From NCBI RefSeq assembly GCF_030068605.1, contig NZ_JASJOU010000014.1, positions 124,001 through 188,000 on the forward strand: a stretch of 64,000 bases of DNA, written 5' to 3'. The stretch's first letter is position 1; each line of letters opens with the position of its first letter. The notes beneath the pieces were generated by a model. The model did not search any database and had not been told where the DNA came from. It saw nothing but the letters and a program-made list of their open reading frames with translations. This document shows, piece by piece, positions 55,299 to 64,000 of this stretch. Both the position numbers and the translations under genes were made by a program. This stretch comes from Xanthocytophaga agilis. GTDB taxonomy: Bacteria > Bacteroidota > Bacteroidia > Cytophagales > 172606-1.

Positions 55299-56879
55299 AT
55301 GTCATTAGCAGTAAGACCCGATGAGGTTTCAGCCATTTTAAGGGCACAGTTAGCCAATGCCCGCACCGAAGCTGAATTAGAAGAGGTTGGTACCGTATTA
55401 CAGGTAGGTGATGGTGTGGCTCGTATTTATGGATTATCCAAAGCACAAGCAGGTGAATTGCTGGAATTCAGCAATGGTGTAAGTGGATTGGTACTGAACC
55501 TGGAAGAAGACAATGTAGGTGCTGTAACATTAGGTGATTACAGTGGTATTCGTGAAGGAGATACTGTACGTCGTACAGGAAAGATTGCTTCTATTAAAGT
55601 TGGAGAAAGCATGGTAGGGCGTGTAGTAAATACACTTGGTCAGCCTATCGATGGCGGTCCTGCTTTAAGTGGTGACATGTATGATATGCCTTTGGAACGT
55701 AAAGCTCCAGGTGTAATCTATCGTCAGCCAGTAAATGAGCCTCTACAAACGGGTATCAAAGCGATTGATGCTATGATTCCTGTGGGTCGTGGACAACGTG
55801 AATTGATCATTGGTGATCGTCAGACTGGTAAAACTACTGTTGCATTAGATACTATTCTGAATCAAAGAGAATATTTTGACAGAGGAGAACCTGTTTATTG
55901 TATTTATGTGGCTTGTGGACAGAAAGCATCAACTATCGCTCAGGTAGTAAATACATTGCAGAAAGGTGGAGCTATGGACTATACTATCGTAGTAGCAGCT
56001 GGAGCTTCTGATCCTGCACCTATGCAATTCTTTGCTCCATTTACAGGTGCCGCTATCGGAGAATATTTCCGTGACACTGGCCGCCCTGCTCTTGTAATTT
56101 ATGATGACTTATCAAAACAAGCTGTTGCATATCGTGAAGTTTCTCTTTTATTGCGTCGTCCTCCAGGACGTGAAGCATATCCGGGAGATGTGTTCTATCT
56201 GCATAGCCGTTTGTTAGAGCGGGCAGCAAAGATTAATGCTTCTGACTCTATTGCACAATCGATGAATGACCTTCCTGAGTCATTAAAAGGTGTTGTAAAA
56301 GGTGGAGGTTCTTTAACTGCACTACCAATCATTGAAACACAGGCTGGTGACGTTTCTGCTTATATTCCTACAAACGTAATCTCTATTACTGATGGACAGA
56401 TCTTCCTGGAGTCTAACTTATTTAACTCTGGTATTCGTCCTGCTATTAACGTAGGTATATCTGTAAGCCGTGTAGGTGGTAATGCACAGATTAAGTCAAT
56501 GAAGAAAGTAGCAGGTACACTTAAACTGGATCAGGCCCAGTTCCGCGAGTTGGAAGCATTTGCCAAGTTTGGTTCTGATCTGGATGCTGCTACAAAACTG
56601 ATTATTGAGCGTGGTCGTCGTAACCAGGAAGTATTAAAGCAAGCTCAATTCTCTCCAGTGCCAGTTGAACAACAAGTTGCTATGATTTATGCATCAACCA
56701 ATGGTTTGACAGATCATGTAGCTGTTAATAAAATGAAGGATTTTGAGAAAGAATATTTAATGGTTCTAAGTACAAGTTACAAAGATACATTGGCTGCTCT
56801 GCAAAAAGGTAAGTTTGATGATAGCATCACAGACGTGTTGAAAAAAGTTGCAAAAGAAGTTGCTATCCGTTTTGCATAA
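55299..56879 (+). CDS. atpA: ATP synthase F1 subunit alpha
   Basis: 526 residues. Walker [15 protein letters not shown] near 170, the KRLIGRVVN-type block here as [28 protein letters not shown] and the alpha signature [14 protein letters not shown]. Normal length. Followed by a terminator-like hairpin before atpG. The beta and epsilon genes are not in this cluster. Confidence 0.97.
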   Translation: MSLAVRPDEVSAILRAQLANARTEAELEEVGTVLQVGDGVARIYGLSKAQAGELLEFSNGVSGLVLNLEEDNVGAVTLGDYSGIREGDTVRRTGKIASIKVGESMVGRVVNTLGQPIDGGPALSGDMYDMPLERKAPGVIYRQPVNEPLQTGIKAIDAMIPVGRGQRELIIGDRQTGKTTVALDTILNQREYFDRGEPVYCIYVACGQKASTIAQVVNTLQKGGAMDYTIVVAAGASDPAPMQFFAPFTGAAIGEYFRDTGRPALVIYDDLSKQAVAYREVSLLLRRPPGREAYPGDVFYLHSRLLERAAKINASDSIAQSMNDLPESLKGVVKGGGSLTALPIIETQAGDVSAYIPTNVISITDGQIFLESNLFNSGIRPAINVGISVSRVGGNAQIKSMKKVAGTLKLDQAQFRELEAFAKFGSDLDAATKLIIERGRRNQEVLKQAQFSPVPVEQQVAMIYASTNGLTDHVAVNKMKDFEKEYLMVLSTSYKDTLAALQKGKFDDSITDVLKKVAKEVAIRFA

Positions 56880-56886
56880 GATTATT

Positions 56887-56915
56887 ACTACTCCCTTCTG
56901 AGGGAGTAGTTTTTT
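56887..56915 (+). terminator. Terminator-like hairpin between atpA and atpG
   Basis: ACTACTCCCT (56887-56896) pairs with AGGGAGTAGT (56901-56910), TCTG loop, followed by TTTTTAT. It is a near-canonical intrinsic terminator 7 bp after the atpA stop, inside the operon. Confidence 0.82.
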
Positions 56916-56988
56916 ATAAAATATTCAGAGGGACTATATTGGACTTTCTGATTGCACATAGTACATTAGCCTACACGCACATTTCTAT

Positions 56989-57873
56989 ATGCCAAGTTTA
57001 AAAGAGGTCAGGGGTCGTATTCAGTCTGTAAATTCAACACAACAGATTACCAAAGCCATGAAGATGGTGGCAGCTGCCAAGTTGCGCCGTTCACAGGATG
57101 CAATTTTACAGATGCGTCCATATTCACAGCGGTTGTCTTTGATATTACAGAACATTTCGGCTTCTATTGATGATAATGTTGAGAATCCTTATGCAGAAGA
57201 ACGTGCTCCCAATAAAATACTATTGGTTGTAGTTACTTCTGACAGAGGTTTGGCTGGAGCTTTCAACAGTAATATTACAAAAGCTACAAATACCCTGATT
57301 ACAGAAAAATATAGCCAGCAGGCCAATGCTGGAAATGTTCATATATTGGCGATTGGAAGAAAAGGATTTGATTTCTACAACCGTCGCGGATATACTATTC
57401 ATAAAGATTTTGTTACTACTTTCTCAATTTTGAGTTTTGGTGCTGCACGCAAAGCGGCTGAGTTTGCCATGGATGCTTTTGTGAAGGGAGAATATGATAA
57501 AGTAGAAATCGTTTACAATGAGTTTAAAAATGTGGCTACACAAATTGTACGTGTAGAACAATTTTTACCAATTCTTCCTGCTCAGAAGGAGAAAGATAGT
57601 TCAAGTAATACGGATTATATTTACGAACCTTCAAAAGAAGAAATCTTTCAAGAACTAATACCTAAGTCTTTAAAAGTACAGTTCTATAAGACTCTTCTGG
57701 AGTCAAATGCTTCTGAAAATGGAGCCAGAATGATGGCGATGGATAAAGCGACAGAAAACGCGAAAGAGTTGATTAAAGAATTGCGTCTGGTATACAACCG
57801 TAGTCGTCAGGCTGCTATTACAAAAGAGATTCTGGAAATCGTGGGTGGAGCAGAAGCCTTAGCTCAAGGATAA
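56989..57873 (+). CDS. atpG: ATP synthase F1 subunit gamma
   Basis: 294 residues. Starts with the conserved SLKEVRGRIQSVNSTQQITK and KMVAAAKLRR; ends with NRSRQAAITKEILEIVGGAE, the C-terminal coiled-coil of the rotor shaft. Length is normal. Downstream of a terminator-like hairpin. Confidence 0.97.
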   Translation: MPSLKEVRGRIQSVNSTQQITKAMKMVAAAKLRRSQDAILQMRPYSQRLSLILQNISASIDDNVENPYAEERAPNKILLVVVTSDRGLAGAFNSNITKATNTLITEKYSQQANAGNVHILAIGRKGFDFYNRRGYTIHKDFVTTFSILSFGAARKAAEFAMDAFVKGEYDKVEIVYNEFKNVATQIVRVEQFLPILPAQKEKDSSSNTDYIYEPSKEEIFQELIPKSLKVQFYKTLLESNASENGARMMAMDKATENAKELIKELRLVYNRSRQAAITKEILEIVGGAEALAQG

Positions 57874-57893
57874 AAATAAGATTATACCATACT

Positions 57894-57925
57894 AAAAGTC
57901 TGTCTTTCGGCAGACTTTTTTTATT
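57894..57925 (+). terminator. atp operon terminator
   Basis: AAAAGTCTG (57894-57902) with CAGACTTTT (57911-57919), followed by TTTATTTTT. Confidence 0.88.
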
Positions 57926-57981
57926 TTTAATCTATATCTACCTATCTAGTATATCTTGAAAGTATAACACTTATAAATCTT

Positions 57982-59022
57982 ATGTATAAACTGATTCTAT
58001 TGTACACTTGCCTGCTGTTACCACTTATGATTGATGCTCAAACTCCTGTAAAACCTGATAAAAATAAAATTACACTGGTTATTCATGGTGGGGCTGGGAC
58101 AATCCTGCGTAAGAATATGACTCCAGAGAAAGAGAAAGCTTATAAAGAGGTGTTAAATCAAGCATTGCAAACAGGTTATAAGATTCTTCAAAATGGGGGT
58201 TCTAGCTTGGATGCTGTAGAGGCTACTATTCGTGTTATGGAAGATTCTCCTTTATTTAATGCTGGTAAAGGATCTGTTTTCACACATGAAGGAAAAAATG
58301 AAATGGATGCTGCAATTATGGATGGAAGCACGTTAAAAGCAGGTGCCATTGCAGGAGTGTCAGTCATTAAGAACCCTGTGAGTACAGCACGAAAAGTTAT
58401 GGAAAACTCTGCTCATGTAATGCTTATTGGACGTGGAGCTGAAGAGTTTGCGAAAGAACAAGGAATGGAAATAGTAGACCCATCTTATTTTTATACGGAG
58501 AATCGTTATCAGCAATTGCAAAGAGCTATTGAGGAAGACAAGATACAATTAGACCATTCCAAGGACAAGGGTAGCCTGGATGAACCACTGCCAGGTGATG
58601 AGAAGAAATTTGGTACAGTTGGTGCTGTTGCTCTTGATCAATATGGTAATTTAGCAGCTGCTACTTCCACAGGAGGTATGACTAACAAACGTTGGAACAG
58701 AGTTGGAGATGCACCTATTATTGGAGCCGGAACATATGCCAATAATCAGACATGTGCTGTTTCTGCTACTGGTCATGGTGAATATTTTATACGTTCTGTA
58801 GTCGGGTATGATATTTCAGCTTTAATGGAATATAAAGCACTGTCTGTCAAGAATGCTGCTGAAGAGGTTGTTCTGAAAAAACTGGTACAAAGAGGAGGGG
58901 AAGGAGGTGTGATTGCCTTGGATCGAAACGGGAATTTTGCCATGCCCTTTAATTCAGAAGGAATGTATCGTGGGTATATTAAAGCAGATGGTAAATCGGA
59001 AGTTTTGATTTATAAAGATTAA
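57982..59022 (+). CDS. Isoaspartyl peptidase/L-asparaginase (Ntn hydrolase), secreted
   Basis: 346 residues with a signal peptide (cleavage after LMIDAQ, about residue 20). Plant-type asparaginase fold: VIHGGAGTI, GGSSLDAVEATIRVMEDSPL and FNAGKGSVFTHEGKNEMDAA. Autocleavage before the catalytic Thr of KKFGTVGAVALD near residue 212, then AAATSTGGMTNKR and RVGDAPIIGAGTYA, gives an alpha/beta enzyme. It should hydrolyse beta-aspartyl peptides and asparagine in the periplasm. Stands alone after the atp terminator. Confidence 0.93.
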   Translation: MYKLILLYTCLLLPLMIDAQTPVKPDKNKITLVIHGGAGTILRKNMTPEKEKAYKEVLNQALQTGYKILQNGGSSLDAVEATIRVMEDSPLFNAGKGSVFTHEGKNEMDAAIMDGSTLKAGAIAGVSVIKNPVSTARKVMENSAHVMLIGRGAEEFAKEQGMEIVDPSYFYTENRYQQLQRAIEEDKIQLDHSKDKGSLDEPLPGDEKKFGTVGAVALDQYGNLAAATSTGGMTNKRWNRVGDAPIIGAGTYANNQTCAVSATGHGEYFIRSVVGYDISALMEYKALSVKNAAEEVVLKKLVQRGGEGGVIALDRNGNFAMPFNSEGMYRGYIKADGKSEVLIYKD

Positions 59023-59041
59023 GGAGTAGTAAACGAATTAT

Positions 59042-59082
59042 CATTCCATCTACAACATTGTGACTAAATTGTAGATGGAATG
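59042..59082. terminator. Inverted repeat between convergent asparaginase and SDR genes
   Basis: CATTCCATCTACAA (59042-59055) pairs with TTGTAGATGGAATG (59069-59082), 14 bp, 13-nt loop. Short T-run only; position between convergent stops supports a bidirectional terminator. Confidence 0.7.
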
Positions 59083-59095
59083 GTTTCTACTTATT

Positions 59096-59761
59096 TTATT
59101 TATAGAGAACTTCGGTTTCAAACTGACCTGTTTTTTGTGCATGTAGTTTCCAGTATACTTCTGCAATTTTATCAGGGTCAAAGTGAGTACCTGGTTTAAC
59201 AATTCCAGTGATTGTAATTGTGGCTACATGTATTCCTAAAGGGGCTAGCTCTGCTGCAAGGCTATATGTCAGATTTCGTATACCTGCTTTTCCGACTGCT
59301 AATGAAGCATATGGATGATAAGGTTCCAATGATAGCCCTCCTCCTGTGAATAAAATAGTACCGCTTTTCTGCTTTTTCATATTCGGAATAGCAAGCTGTG
59401 CAGCTGATAATGCCCCCACAACATTTACTCTAAAGTCTTGTACCAGTTTTTCTGGGTCAAGCTTACTTGGACTTGCTTCGCGTCCAACAAATGCATTATA
59501 TACTAATACATCCGAATACCCAATTTCTCTATGAATAACACGAAAAGCCTTTTCCAAAGAGGTATGATCTGCTGCATCTGCACTATAGGCTTTCGCAAGA
59601 ACTCCCATCTCTTTTAATTCTTGTACTTGTCGTTCAATATTCTCAACACGACGTGCAATTAATGCAATTGAAAATCCCTCACGGGCAAATCGTTTGGCTA
59701 CAGATAGGCTGATTCCCGGACCTGCACCAACAATAGTACATACTTTCTCAGAATGTTTCAT
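59096..59761 (-). CDS. SDR-family oxidoreductase lacking the usual catalytic Tyr
   Basis: 221 residues with an SDR Rossmann fold: VGAGPGISLSVAKRFAREGF cofactor loop, YSADAADH, VYNAFVG (NNAG equivalent) and GTILFTGGGLSLEP. At the active site the usual YxxxK reads LAVGK, within YASLAVGKAGIRNL, so the catalytic Tyr is Leu. A GxGPGxx...SLxVGKA subfamily with the same change exists, so this is a family trait rather than damage. Substrate unknown; NAD(P) binding is likely. The gene is short for SDRs (about 250). Confidence 0.85.
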   Translation of the reverse strand: MKHSEKVCTIVGAGPGISLSVAKRFAREGFSIALIARRVENIERQVQELKEMGVLAKAYSADAADHTSLEKAFRVIHREIGYSDVLVYNAFVGREASPSKLDPEKLVQDFRVNVVGALSAAQLAIPNMKKQKSGTILFTGGGLSLEPYHPYASLAVGKAGIRNLTYSLAAELAPLGIHVATITITGIVKPGTHFDPDKIAEVYWKLHAQKTGQFETEVLYK

Positions 59762-60513
59762 ATAACTTATAATGTATTGAACGAACGGGTTTAAAGATTG
59801 TGGTATGAATCTGTTTATCTATGAAGTTGTACGTGTATAATTCTTAATGGTGAAAAGGTAGCTTTGTTAAAGATCTGTAAGAATTAAAAACATAGGTTGT
59901 ATCTATATCCATCTATCAGTCTGGCCTCAGTGTTTTTGTGCTAAGACCTAGCCTTTTTGGTGCTTACAAGTATACAATACACTTCTATATATTTGAATTA
60001 ATATAATCAAATGAGTGGAAGTATTTTTTCTTTTAAAATATTGATTGTTAATAGAATAAGTATCCTGCTGTACATTTCGAAAGCCAATATACAAAAAAGG
60101 CCTATCTTTTGAAGATGAGCCTGCATATTGTACATACATTTAGATTTGTTGCAAACATACAATGTTTGTGTGATTATACTGTGGATAGATAGTTAGTCAG
60201 TATTACTTCTGTATTTTAGGATGACAATATATAAGAGAAGGATACCTATAGAAAGCAGATAAGAGATTATCTGCTATACCACTTATAAGTATAGGACAGA
60301 GCATATAATTAAACCTTGTATTGACAAGGTCGCTACTACAAAAAATAAGATTCGGAAAAATAAATACAGCAGAGGATAATAGCCAAGTGTGGGAGATCTA
60401 AGCTTAGGGTAACGCTTTTGCTACTACAGATTTATAGAAAGTCTGTCATAACAAGAAGGCAAACATGTACATACAGGTTTGCCTTCTTGATTTTGAAGCA
60501 TTAAAGAGCGATT
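59762..60513. other. Long intergenic region, no gene seen
   Basis: 752 bp. Apart from the terminator at 60452-60489 it shows only AT-rich sequence. A 63-codon minus-strand ORF has no family features. No tRNA cloverleaf was found. Confidence 0.6.
60452..60489 (-). terminator. Terminator of the acidic protein gene
   Basis: CAAGAAGGCAAAC (60452-60464) pairs with GTTTGCCTTCTTG (60477-60489), 13 bp, 25 bp past the minus-strand stop. Confidence 0.78.
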
Positions 60514-60783
60514 TTACTCTTCTTCGTCATCATCATCCTCGTCGTCAAAGCTAAAATCTTCATCTTCTTCGATGTCAACTTCATCAAAGTCCATCTTTTC
60601 GAAGTCATCATCATCTAAATCGAATTCCTCTAAGTCATCGAAGTCTTCTTCATCCTCCTCTTCATCAAAATCATCCCATGAATTTTGGATTTTCTTTAAT
60701 GGAAGAGTCGCAATGTCTTCTGATAAAAATTGGGTGTTGAGCATACCTGTATGGAATGAATTTTCTGATAAAGGAAAGTTCAT
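60514..60783 (-). CDS. Very acidic small protein
   Basis: 89 residues. Residues 1-35 are ordinary (MNFPLSENSFHTGMLNTQFL); from about residue 36 to the end the sequence is almost only Asp, Glu and Phe (WDDFDEEEDEED, DLDDDDFEKMDFDEVDIEED, FSFDDEDDDDEEE). No signal peptide, Cys or known domain. It has its own candidate promoter and terminator, which supports it being a gene. Acidic tails of this kind occur in nucleic-acid mimics, chaperone-like and Ca-binding proteins; none can be chosen here. Function unknown. Confidence 0.72.
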   Translation of the reverse strand: MNFPLSENSFHTGMLNTQFLSEDIATLPLKKIQNSWDDFDEEEDEEDFDDLEEFDLDDDDFEKMDFDEVDIEEDEDFSFDDEDDDDEEE

Positions 60784-60834
60784 GCAAGTCTATTGTTTTT
60801 TGTTAAAATTCCCAAGAGGCGAAATAAGTAAAAA

Positions 60835-60842
60835 CAAACATA
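60835..60842 (-). promoter_or_regulatory. Possible -7 box of the acidic protein gene
   Basis: The minus strand reads TATGTTTG, a perfect TAnnTTTG, which would start transcription near 60828, about 45 nt before the ATG. The nearest TTG upstream is 26 nt away, longer than usual. Confidence 0.4.
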
Positions 60843-60990
60843 ATCGCAAAAAGTTTTTAAGTGAATGTCAAGTTTTTTCTTGAGTTGGCCGAATGGTTTA
60901 GAAAATAATGTGGCTGAGCAAGACTATTTTAAGATCTGGTTTTACATTTTTGTAAATTAATATTTTTATAAAATGTCGAAGGGTTTTTTT

Positions 60991-60998
60991 TATATTTG
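60991..60998 (+). promoter_or_regulatory. Possible -7 box of the EPS locus
   Basis: TATATTTG, perfect TAnnTTTG, preceded by a T-run. A start near 61004 would leave an untranslated leader of about 285 nt before the wza-like gene. No good -33 was found. Confidence 0.4.
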
Positions 60999-61288
60999 AT
61001 GTTTCAAAAGAAAATATTACTCATGACAGAAAAGTAGCACAGAACTTTTCTAAGATTTAATAGTAAATAGTTGATTTTAAAAGCTTTACTTAGTAATCTT
61101 TAGGATATATGCTGAATCAGTAGTTCCATAATAGATATGATCAACACGTAATAAAACCATTGCGTTTGTGTTTACGTATGAATTACAGTCCGTATTAATA
61201 GCATATTAGTCTATGTCATTTTTGAGTTCAATTCATCAAAATCTAGAATAATTCCAACAAATCACTTAAAAAATTAAAGCCCTTTTTC

Positions 61289-62068
61289 ATGAAAAGAATT
61301 TATTCTGTTCTTTTACTTTCCTTAGTTATCCTATCATCGTGTATTACTCATAAGGATGCTGTTAATTTTCAAGGAGAGAACTTTCCTCCATCAAATGCGA
61401 GAGTTTTTCCAAATAAAAGGACACCCTATAAGATTCAGCCTAATGATGTTTTGGCTATTCGGGTAAAAGGGCTGGAGCAAACAGATACAGATTTTCTGAA
61501 TTTAGAAACATCTGGTGGTTTTAATGCTTTTAACCCTGCTGCAGTTTTTGTCAATGGCTATTCTGTCAATGATTCAGGATATGTTGTACTACCTGTATTA
61601 GGGTCAATAAAAGTTGCTAACCTAACCATAAACGAAGCACGGAATGTTCTCCAGAAAGCGGTGGATAGACAGTTAAAAAACAGTACTATCTTTCTGGCTA
61701 TGGTTAGTTTTAAAGTTTCTGTGATTGGAGAGGTTAAAAATCCGGGACAATACTATAATTACAATAATCAGCTTACTCTAATAGATGCATTAGCTATGGC
61801 AGGAGATATTACTGATTTTGGGAATCGTAAAAAAATAATGCTCATGCGTCAAACAGATACAGGAAATGAAGTGATAAATCTTAATCTGACAGATCCGAAT
61901 ATTATCGTCTCAAAATATTATTACCTTTTACCTAATGATGTTATTTATGTGCAGCCTTTGAAAGGAAAGTATGGAAGACAAAATGCTACAAATGTAACCA
62001 TTATTGCTGCTGTAGTAACTGCTATTGCAGGTACAGTCAGTGTGATTCTTAATCTTAATAACAACTAA
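61289..62068 (+). CDS. Polysaccharide export lipoprotein (Wza-like, SLBB)
   Basis: 259 residues with lipobox LSSC (Cys18). Poly_export domain (about 48-140: YKIQPNDVLAIRVKGLEQTD, VNGYSVNDSGYVVLPVLGSI) followed by an SLBB segment (VSVIGEVKNPGQYYNYNNQL, DALAMAGDITDFG). A C-terminal hydrophobic helix (about 238-255) may be the outer-membrane-spanning helix. Forms the outer-membrane export channel for capsule or exopolysaccharide. The tyrosine-kinase gene follows by 62 bp. Confidence 0.92.
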   Translation: MKRIYSVLLLSLVILSSCITHKDAVNFQGENFPPSNARVFPNKRTPYKIQPNDVLAIRVKGLEQTDTDFLNLETSGGFNAFNPAAVFVNGYSVNDSGYVVLPVLGSIKVANLTINEARNVLQKAVDRQLKNSTIFLAMVSFKVSVIGEVKNPGQYYNYNNQLTLIDALAMAGDITDFGNRKKIMLMRQTDTGNEVINLNLTDPNIIVSKYYYLLPNDVIYVQPLKGKYGRQNATNVTIIAAVVTAIAGTVSVILNLNNN

Positions 62069-62130
62069 TTATTTAGGTTTTCAAGAATTGGAAACCTAAT
62101 AATACTTACTTTTTAAATTATTTCATCCCA

Positions 62131-64000
62131 ATGAAACAGCAAGCTCAAAACGATACTGTTAATCTTAAATTTCTCTTCAATAAGATCGCAAGCCGCTGGT
62201 ATTTATTTGTGGTTTTTGTACCACTGGCATTGGGTGGTGCTTACTTGTATCTGAGATTCACACCCAAAATTTTTGAAGTAAAAGCGTCAATCTTAATTGA
62301 TGATAAAAGCAAGGATACCCCTGAGCAGGATCGATTTATACGTGGTATGGGTGCATTTGTTCCTAGAACACAGTTGAAGGATGAGGTACAACTGCTTACC
62401 TCATACCGTTATATGAAGCAGGTAATGGACCGATTGAATATGCGGGTATCTTACTTTAGTGTAGAGGATTATAAAACAGTTGAAGAGTATAATGATTTTC
62501 CATTTCGTGTAAAATTAGATACTACAAAAGCTCAAATGATCAATGTACCTATATACATTGAGAAAGTAGGGAAAGATTTATACAAAGTTCAGATTACTGG
62601 TAAAAAAGTAACGGTACAGGATATCCAAGCTGATCGGTCATTGGACGAAATTCCTGAAGTAAAGATTCAAAAGGTCTTGAAAGTAGGGCAGTCATACACT
62701 GATAAATATCTGAATTTTTCGATTGAGTTTTCGAGAACGCCATCCTTATATGATAAAGATGAATATTTCTTTGTGATCAATAGTTTAGGCCAGTTGGCTG
62801 CTTATTATCAATCCAATATAAAGGTGAGTCCTATTGATGATAAAAATTCCAGTGTAATAGAAATTTCTTCTCGTGGTCCTGTAATAGAAAAAGAGGAGAA
62901 AGTAATAAATACTTTACTGGATGTGTACCTGGATAACGAGATCAGAAAGAAAGATACGGAAGGAAAACGGACTATTGCCTTTATTGATAACGAACTTGGT
63001 ACTGTTAAGGATTCTATTAAGAAGACAGATTATAATATTACTAATGAACGGAATCGTACAAATACTGCTGGTACAACCTCGGAAGAAGTAAATGCTTTAA
63101 ATAATCAATTACAAGGATTTAGTGCTCAACTTCAGGAAGCACAAATTAAGGCAGATGGGTATGAGGCTTTATTAAGAGATCTTCGAAACAACAGAGAGGT
63201 AGTTGGAGGTGTAAGCGGAGTTGATGATGGTGCTGTAAGCAATTTGCTTACGCAATACTCAACATTAATGCAAGAAAGAGCCCGATTAGCTACCGTTGTA
63301 ACTGAAGGAAGTGTAAGAATGCAACAATTGGATGCTAAAATACAGAGCGTTAGAGATGCGTTGGTTGATGGACTCTCTAATGCCCGAAACGTAGCTAGGA
63401 TCAGAGTAAGTTCATTAATGCAGAGAGTTGGAAGTATTCAAGCTAGGTTAGGTACTATTCCACAAACAGAGATTAAACTTCTTAGTATAAACAGAGGCAA
63501 AGAAGTACAGGATGAACTATATAAATACCTTCTACAGAAGAAAGCAGATGCTGGTATGGCATTAGCCACCAATATTGCAAATAAAGAAGTCATTGATCGT
63601 GCAAGAGGTGATATCAATGGTCCGGTTGCACCTAAAGGTTCTGTGATCTATTTGTTGGCAGGAATTATTGGTATGGCAATTCCTCTTGGTTTTATCTTTG
63701 TTAAGGATGCCTTCTCTGATCGTATTTCAGGACAGACAGATATTCAGCTTAATACCAATATACCAACATTAGGAGTTATTGGATACAACAACAAAGCCAA
63801 TACCTACCTGGTAGCTAATAGTTCAAAATCGGCTATTGCAGAATCATTCCGATCTGTACGGGTAAACCTTCAATATCTGTTCTTGGATACATCAAAGAAA
63901 ATTATTGGTGTTACCTCTTCACAACAGGCTGAAGGCAAAACATTCTGCGCTACTAACCTTGCTGTTGTAATTGCACAATCTGGAAAGAAAACGTTATTGA
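62131..64000 (+). CDS. Wzc-like polysaccharide chain-length/tyrosine kinase, 5' part
   Basis: 623 codons to the window end, open. A Wzz domain with membrane helix near residue 27-47 (WYLFVVFVPLALGGAYLYL), a periplasmic helical part with coiled coils (about 290-440), a second membrane helix (about 507-530, after PVAPKGSVIYLLAGIIGMA), then the cytoplasmic kinase beginning SAIAESFRSVRVNLQYLF. The Walker A reads TSSQQAEGKTFCATNLA, with Gln-Ala replacing the usual Pro-Gly, but the GKT remains. It controls chain length and export with the Wza-like partner. The Walker B and Tyr cluster lie past the edge. Confidence 0.93.
   Translation, partial: MKQQAQNDTVNLKFLFNKIASRWYLFVVFVPLALGGAYLYLRFTPKIFEVKASILIDDKSKDTPEQDRFIRGMGAFVPRTQLKDEVQLLTSYRYMKQVMDRLNMRVSYFSVEDYKTVEEYNDFPFRVKLDTTKAQMINVPIYIEKVGKDLYKVQITGKKVTVQDIQADRSLDEIPEVKIQKVLKVGQSYTDKYLNFSIEFSRTPSLYDKDEYFFVINSLGQLAAYYQSNIKVSPIDDKNSSVIEISSRGPVIEKEEKVINTLLDVYLDNEIRKKDTEGKRTIAFIDNELGTVKDSIKKTDYNITNERNRTNTAGTTSEEVNALNNQLQGFSAQLQEAQIKADGYEALLRDLRNNREVVGGVSGVDDGAVSNLLTQYSTLMQERARLATVVTEGSVRMQQLDAKIQSVRDALVDGLSNARNVARIRVSSLMQRVGSIQARLGTIPQTEIKLLSINRGKEVQDELYKYLLQKKADAGMALATNIANKEVIDRARGDINGPVAPKGSVIYLLAGIIGMAIPLGFIFVKDAFSDRISGQTDIQLNTNIPTLGVIGYNNKANTYLVANSSKSAIAESFRSVRVNLQYLFLDTSKKIIGVTSSQQAEGKTFCATNLAVVIAQSGKKTLL

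Larger units (their letters stand above)
60784..61288. other. Divergent promoter region, acidic protein / EPS locus
   Basis: 505 bp, AT-rich, no gene seen. It contains the two candidate -7 boxes at 60835-60842 (minus) and 60991-60998 (plus). Confidence 0.55.

Noticed and set aside
55299..57873. Loss of ATP synthase beta and epsilon genes
   Set aside because: atpD and atpC are commonly encoded elsewhere in Bacteroidota, so absence from this cluster is not a loss.
59948..60139. 63-codon minus-strand ORF
   Set aside because: Basic, AT-driven translation without a start signal or family; no support for expression.
60340..60430. Possible small RNA or tRNA in the long intergenic region
   Set aside because: Searched by eye for T-loop and anticodon features; none fit a cloverleaf.

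Overview
The window looks like chromosomal DNA from a gliding or T9SS-bearing member of the Bacteroidota, most likely the order Cytophagales. Markers for this are the gldKLMN type IX secretion/gliding core with a PorP/SprF-type protein and an SprE/PorW-type lipoprotein, a fused SecDF, a 14-gene nuo operon with a short NuoG, an atp cluster without beta and epsilon subunits, several Bacteroidota-restricted families (DUF4271, BT_3928, DUF1599), TAnnTTTG-type -7 boxes, and little Shine-Dalgarno signal with frequent TTG/GTG starts. The assignment is from family content; no 16S or marker search could be run.

Layout. 1-7.1 kb: truncated folP (minus), then a plus-strand run of a duplicated DUF1599 protein, a DoxX/MauE-like membrane protein, a Spy-like secreted protein, radA, an NAGPA-like lipoprotein, a DUF4019 protein and an archaemetzincin-like lipoprotein. 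7.1-21.3 kb: minus-strand operon nuoA-nuoN encoding all 14 complex I subunits. 21.5-25.1 kb: a promoter, a 116-codon membrane-targeted leader ORF, a block of perfect inverted repeats and secDF. This leader/secDF arrangement is the most interesting candidate in the window: it resembles the secM-secA, vemP-secDF and mifM-yidC2 export-sensing leaders. 25.2-30.5 kb: minus-strand genes for a membrane protein, HemW, a TPR/WG-repeat protein and a SHOCT-like membrane protein. 31.2-36.3 kb: an Omp85-family outer membrane protein, a WecA-like transferase, DUF4271 and HemD. 36.7-42.6 kb: PorP/SprF-like protein and gldKLMN. 42.7-49.8 kb: uvrC, a degenerate 57-bp tandem repeat, a bifunctional class A PBP and SprE/PorW. 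50.3-57.9 kb: an M23 peptidase, a bactofilin and atpZ-(AtpI-like)-atpB-E-F-H-A-G. 58-62 kb: a periplasmic asparaginase-type Ntn hydrolase, an SDR without the usual catalytic tyrosine and a very acidic 89-residue protein. 61.3-64 kb: start of an exopolysaccharide export locus (Wza-like lipoprotein and Wzc-like tyrosine kinase, cut by the window end).

Much of the window is envelope and bioenergetics: complex I and F-ATPase make and use the proton gradient, SecDF and GldLM are pmf-driven in known systems, and SecDF, T9SS, Omp85, PBP, M23/bactofilin and EPS genes build or cross the envelope. Strong inverted repeats end most transcription units; further ones sit inside the gld, atp and nuo operons, where they may tune cistron ratios.
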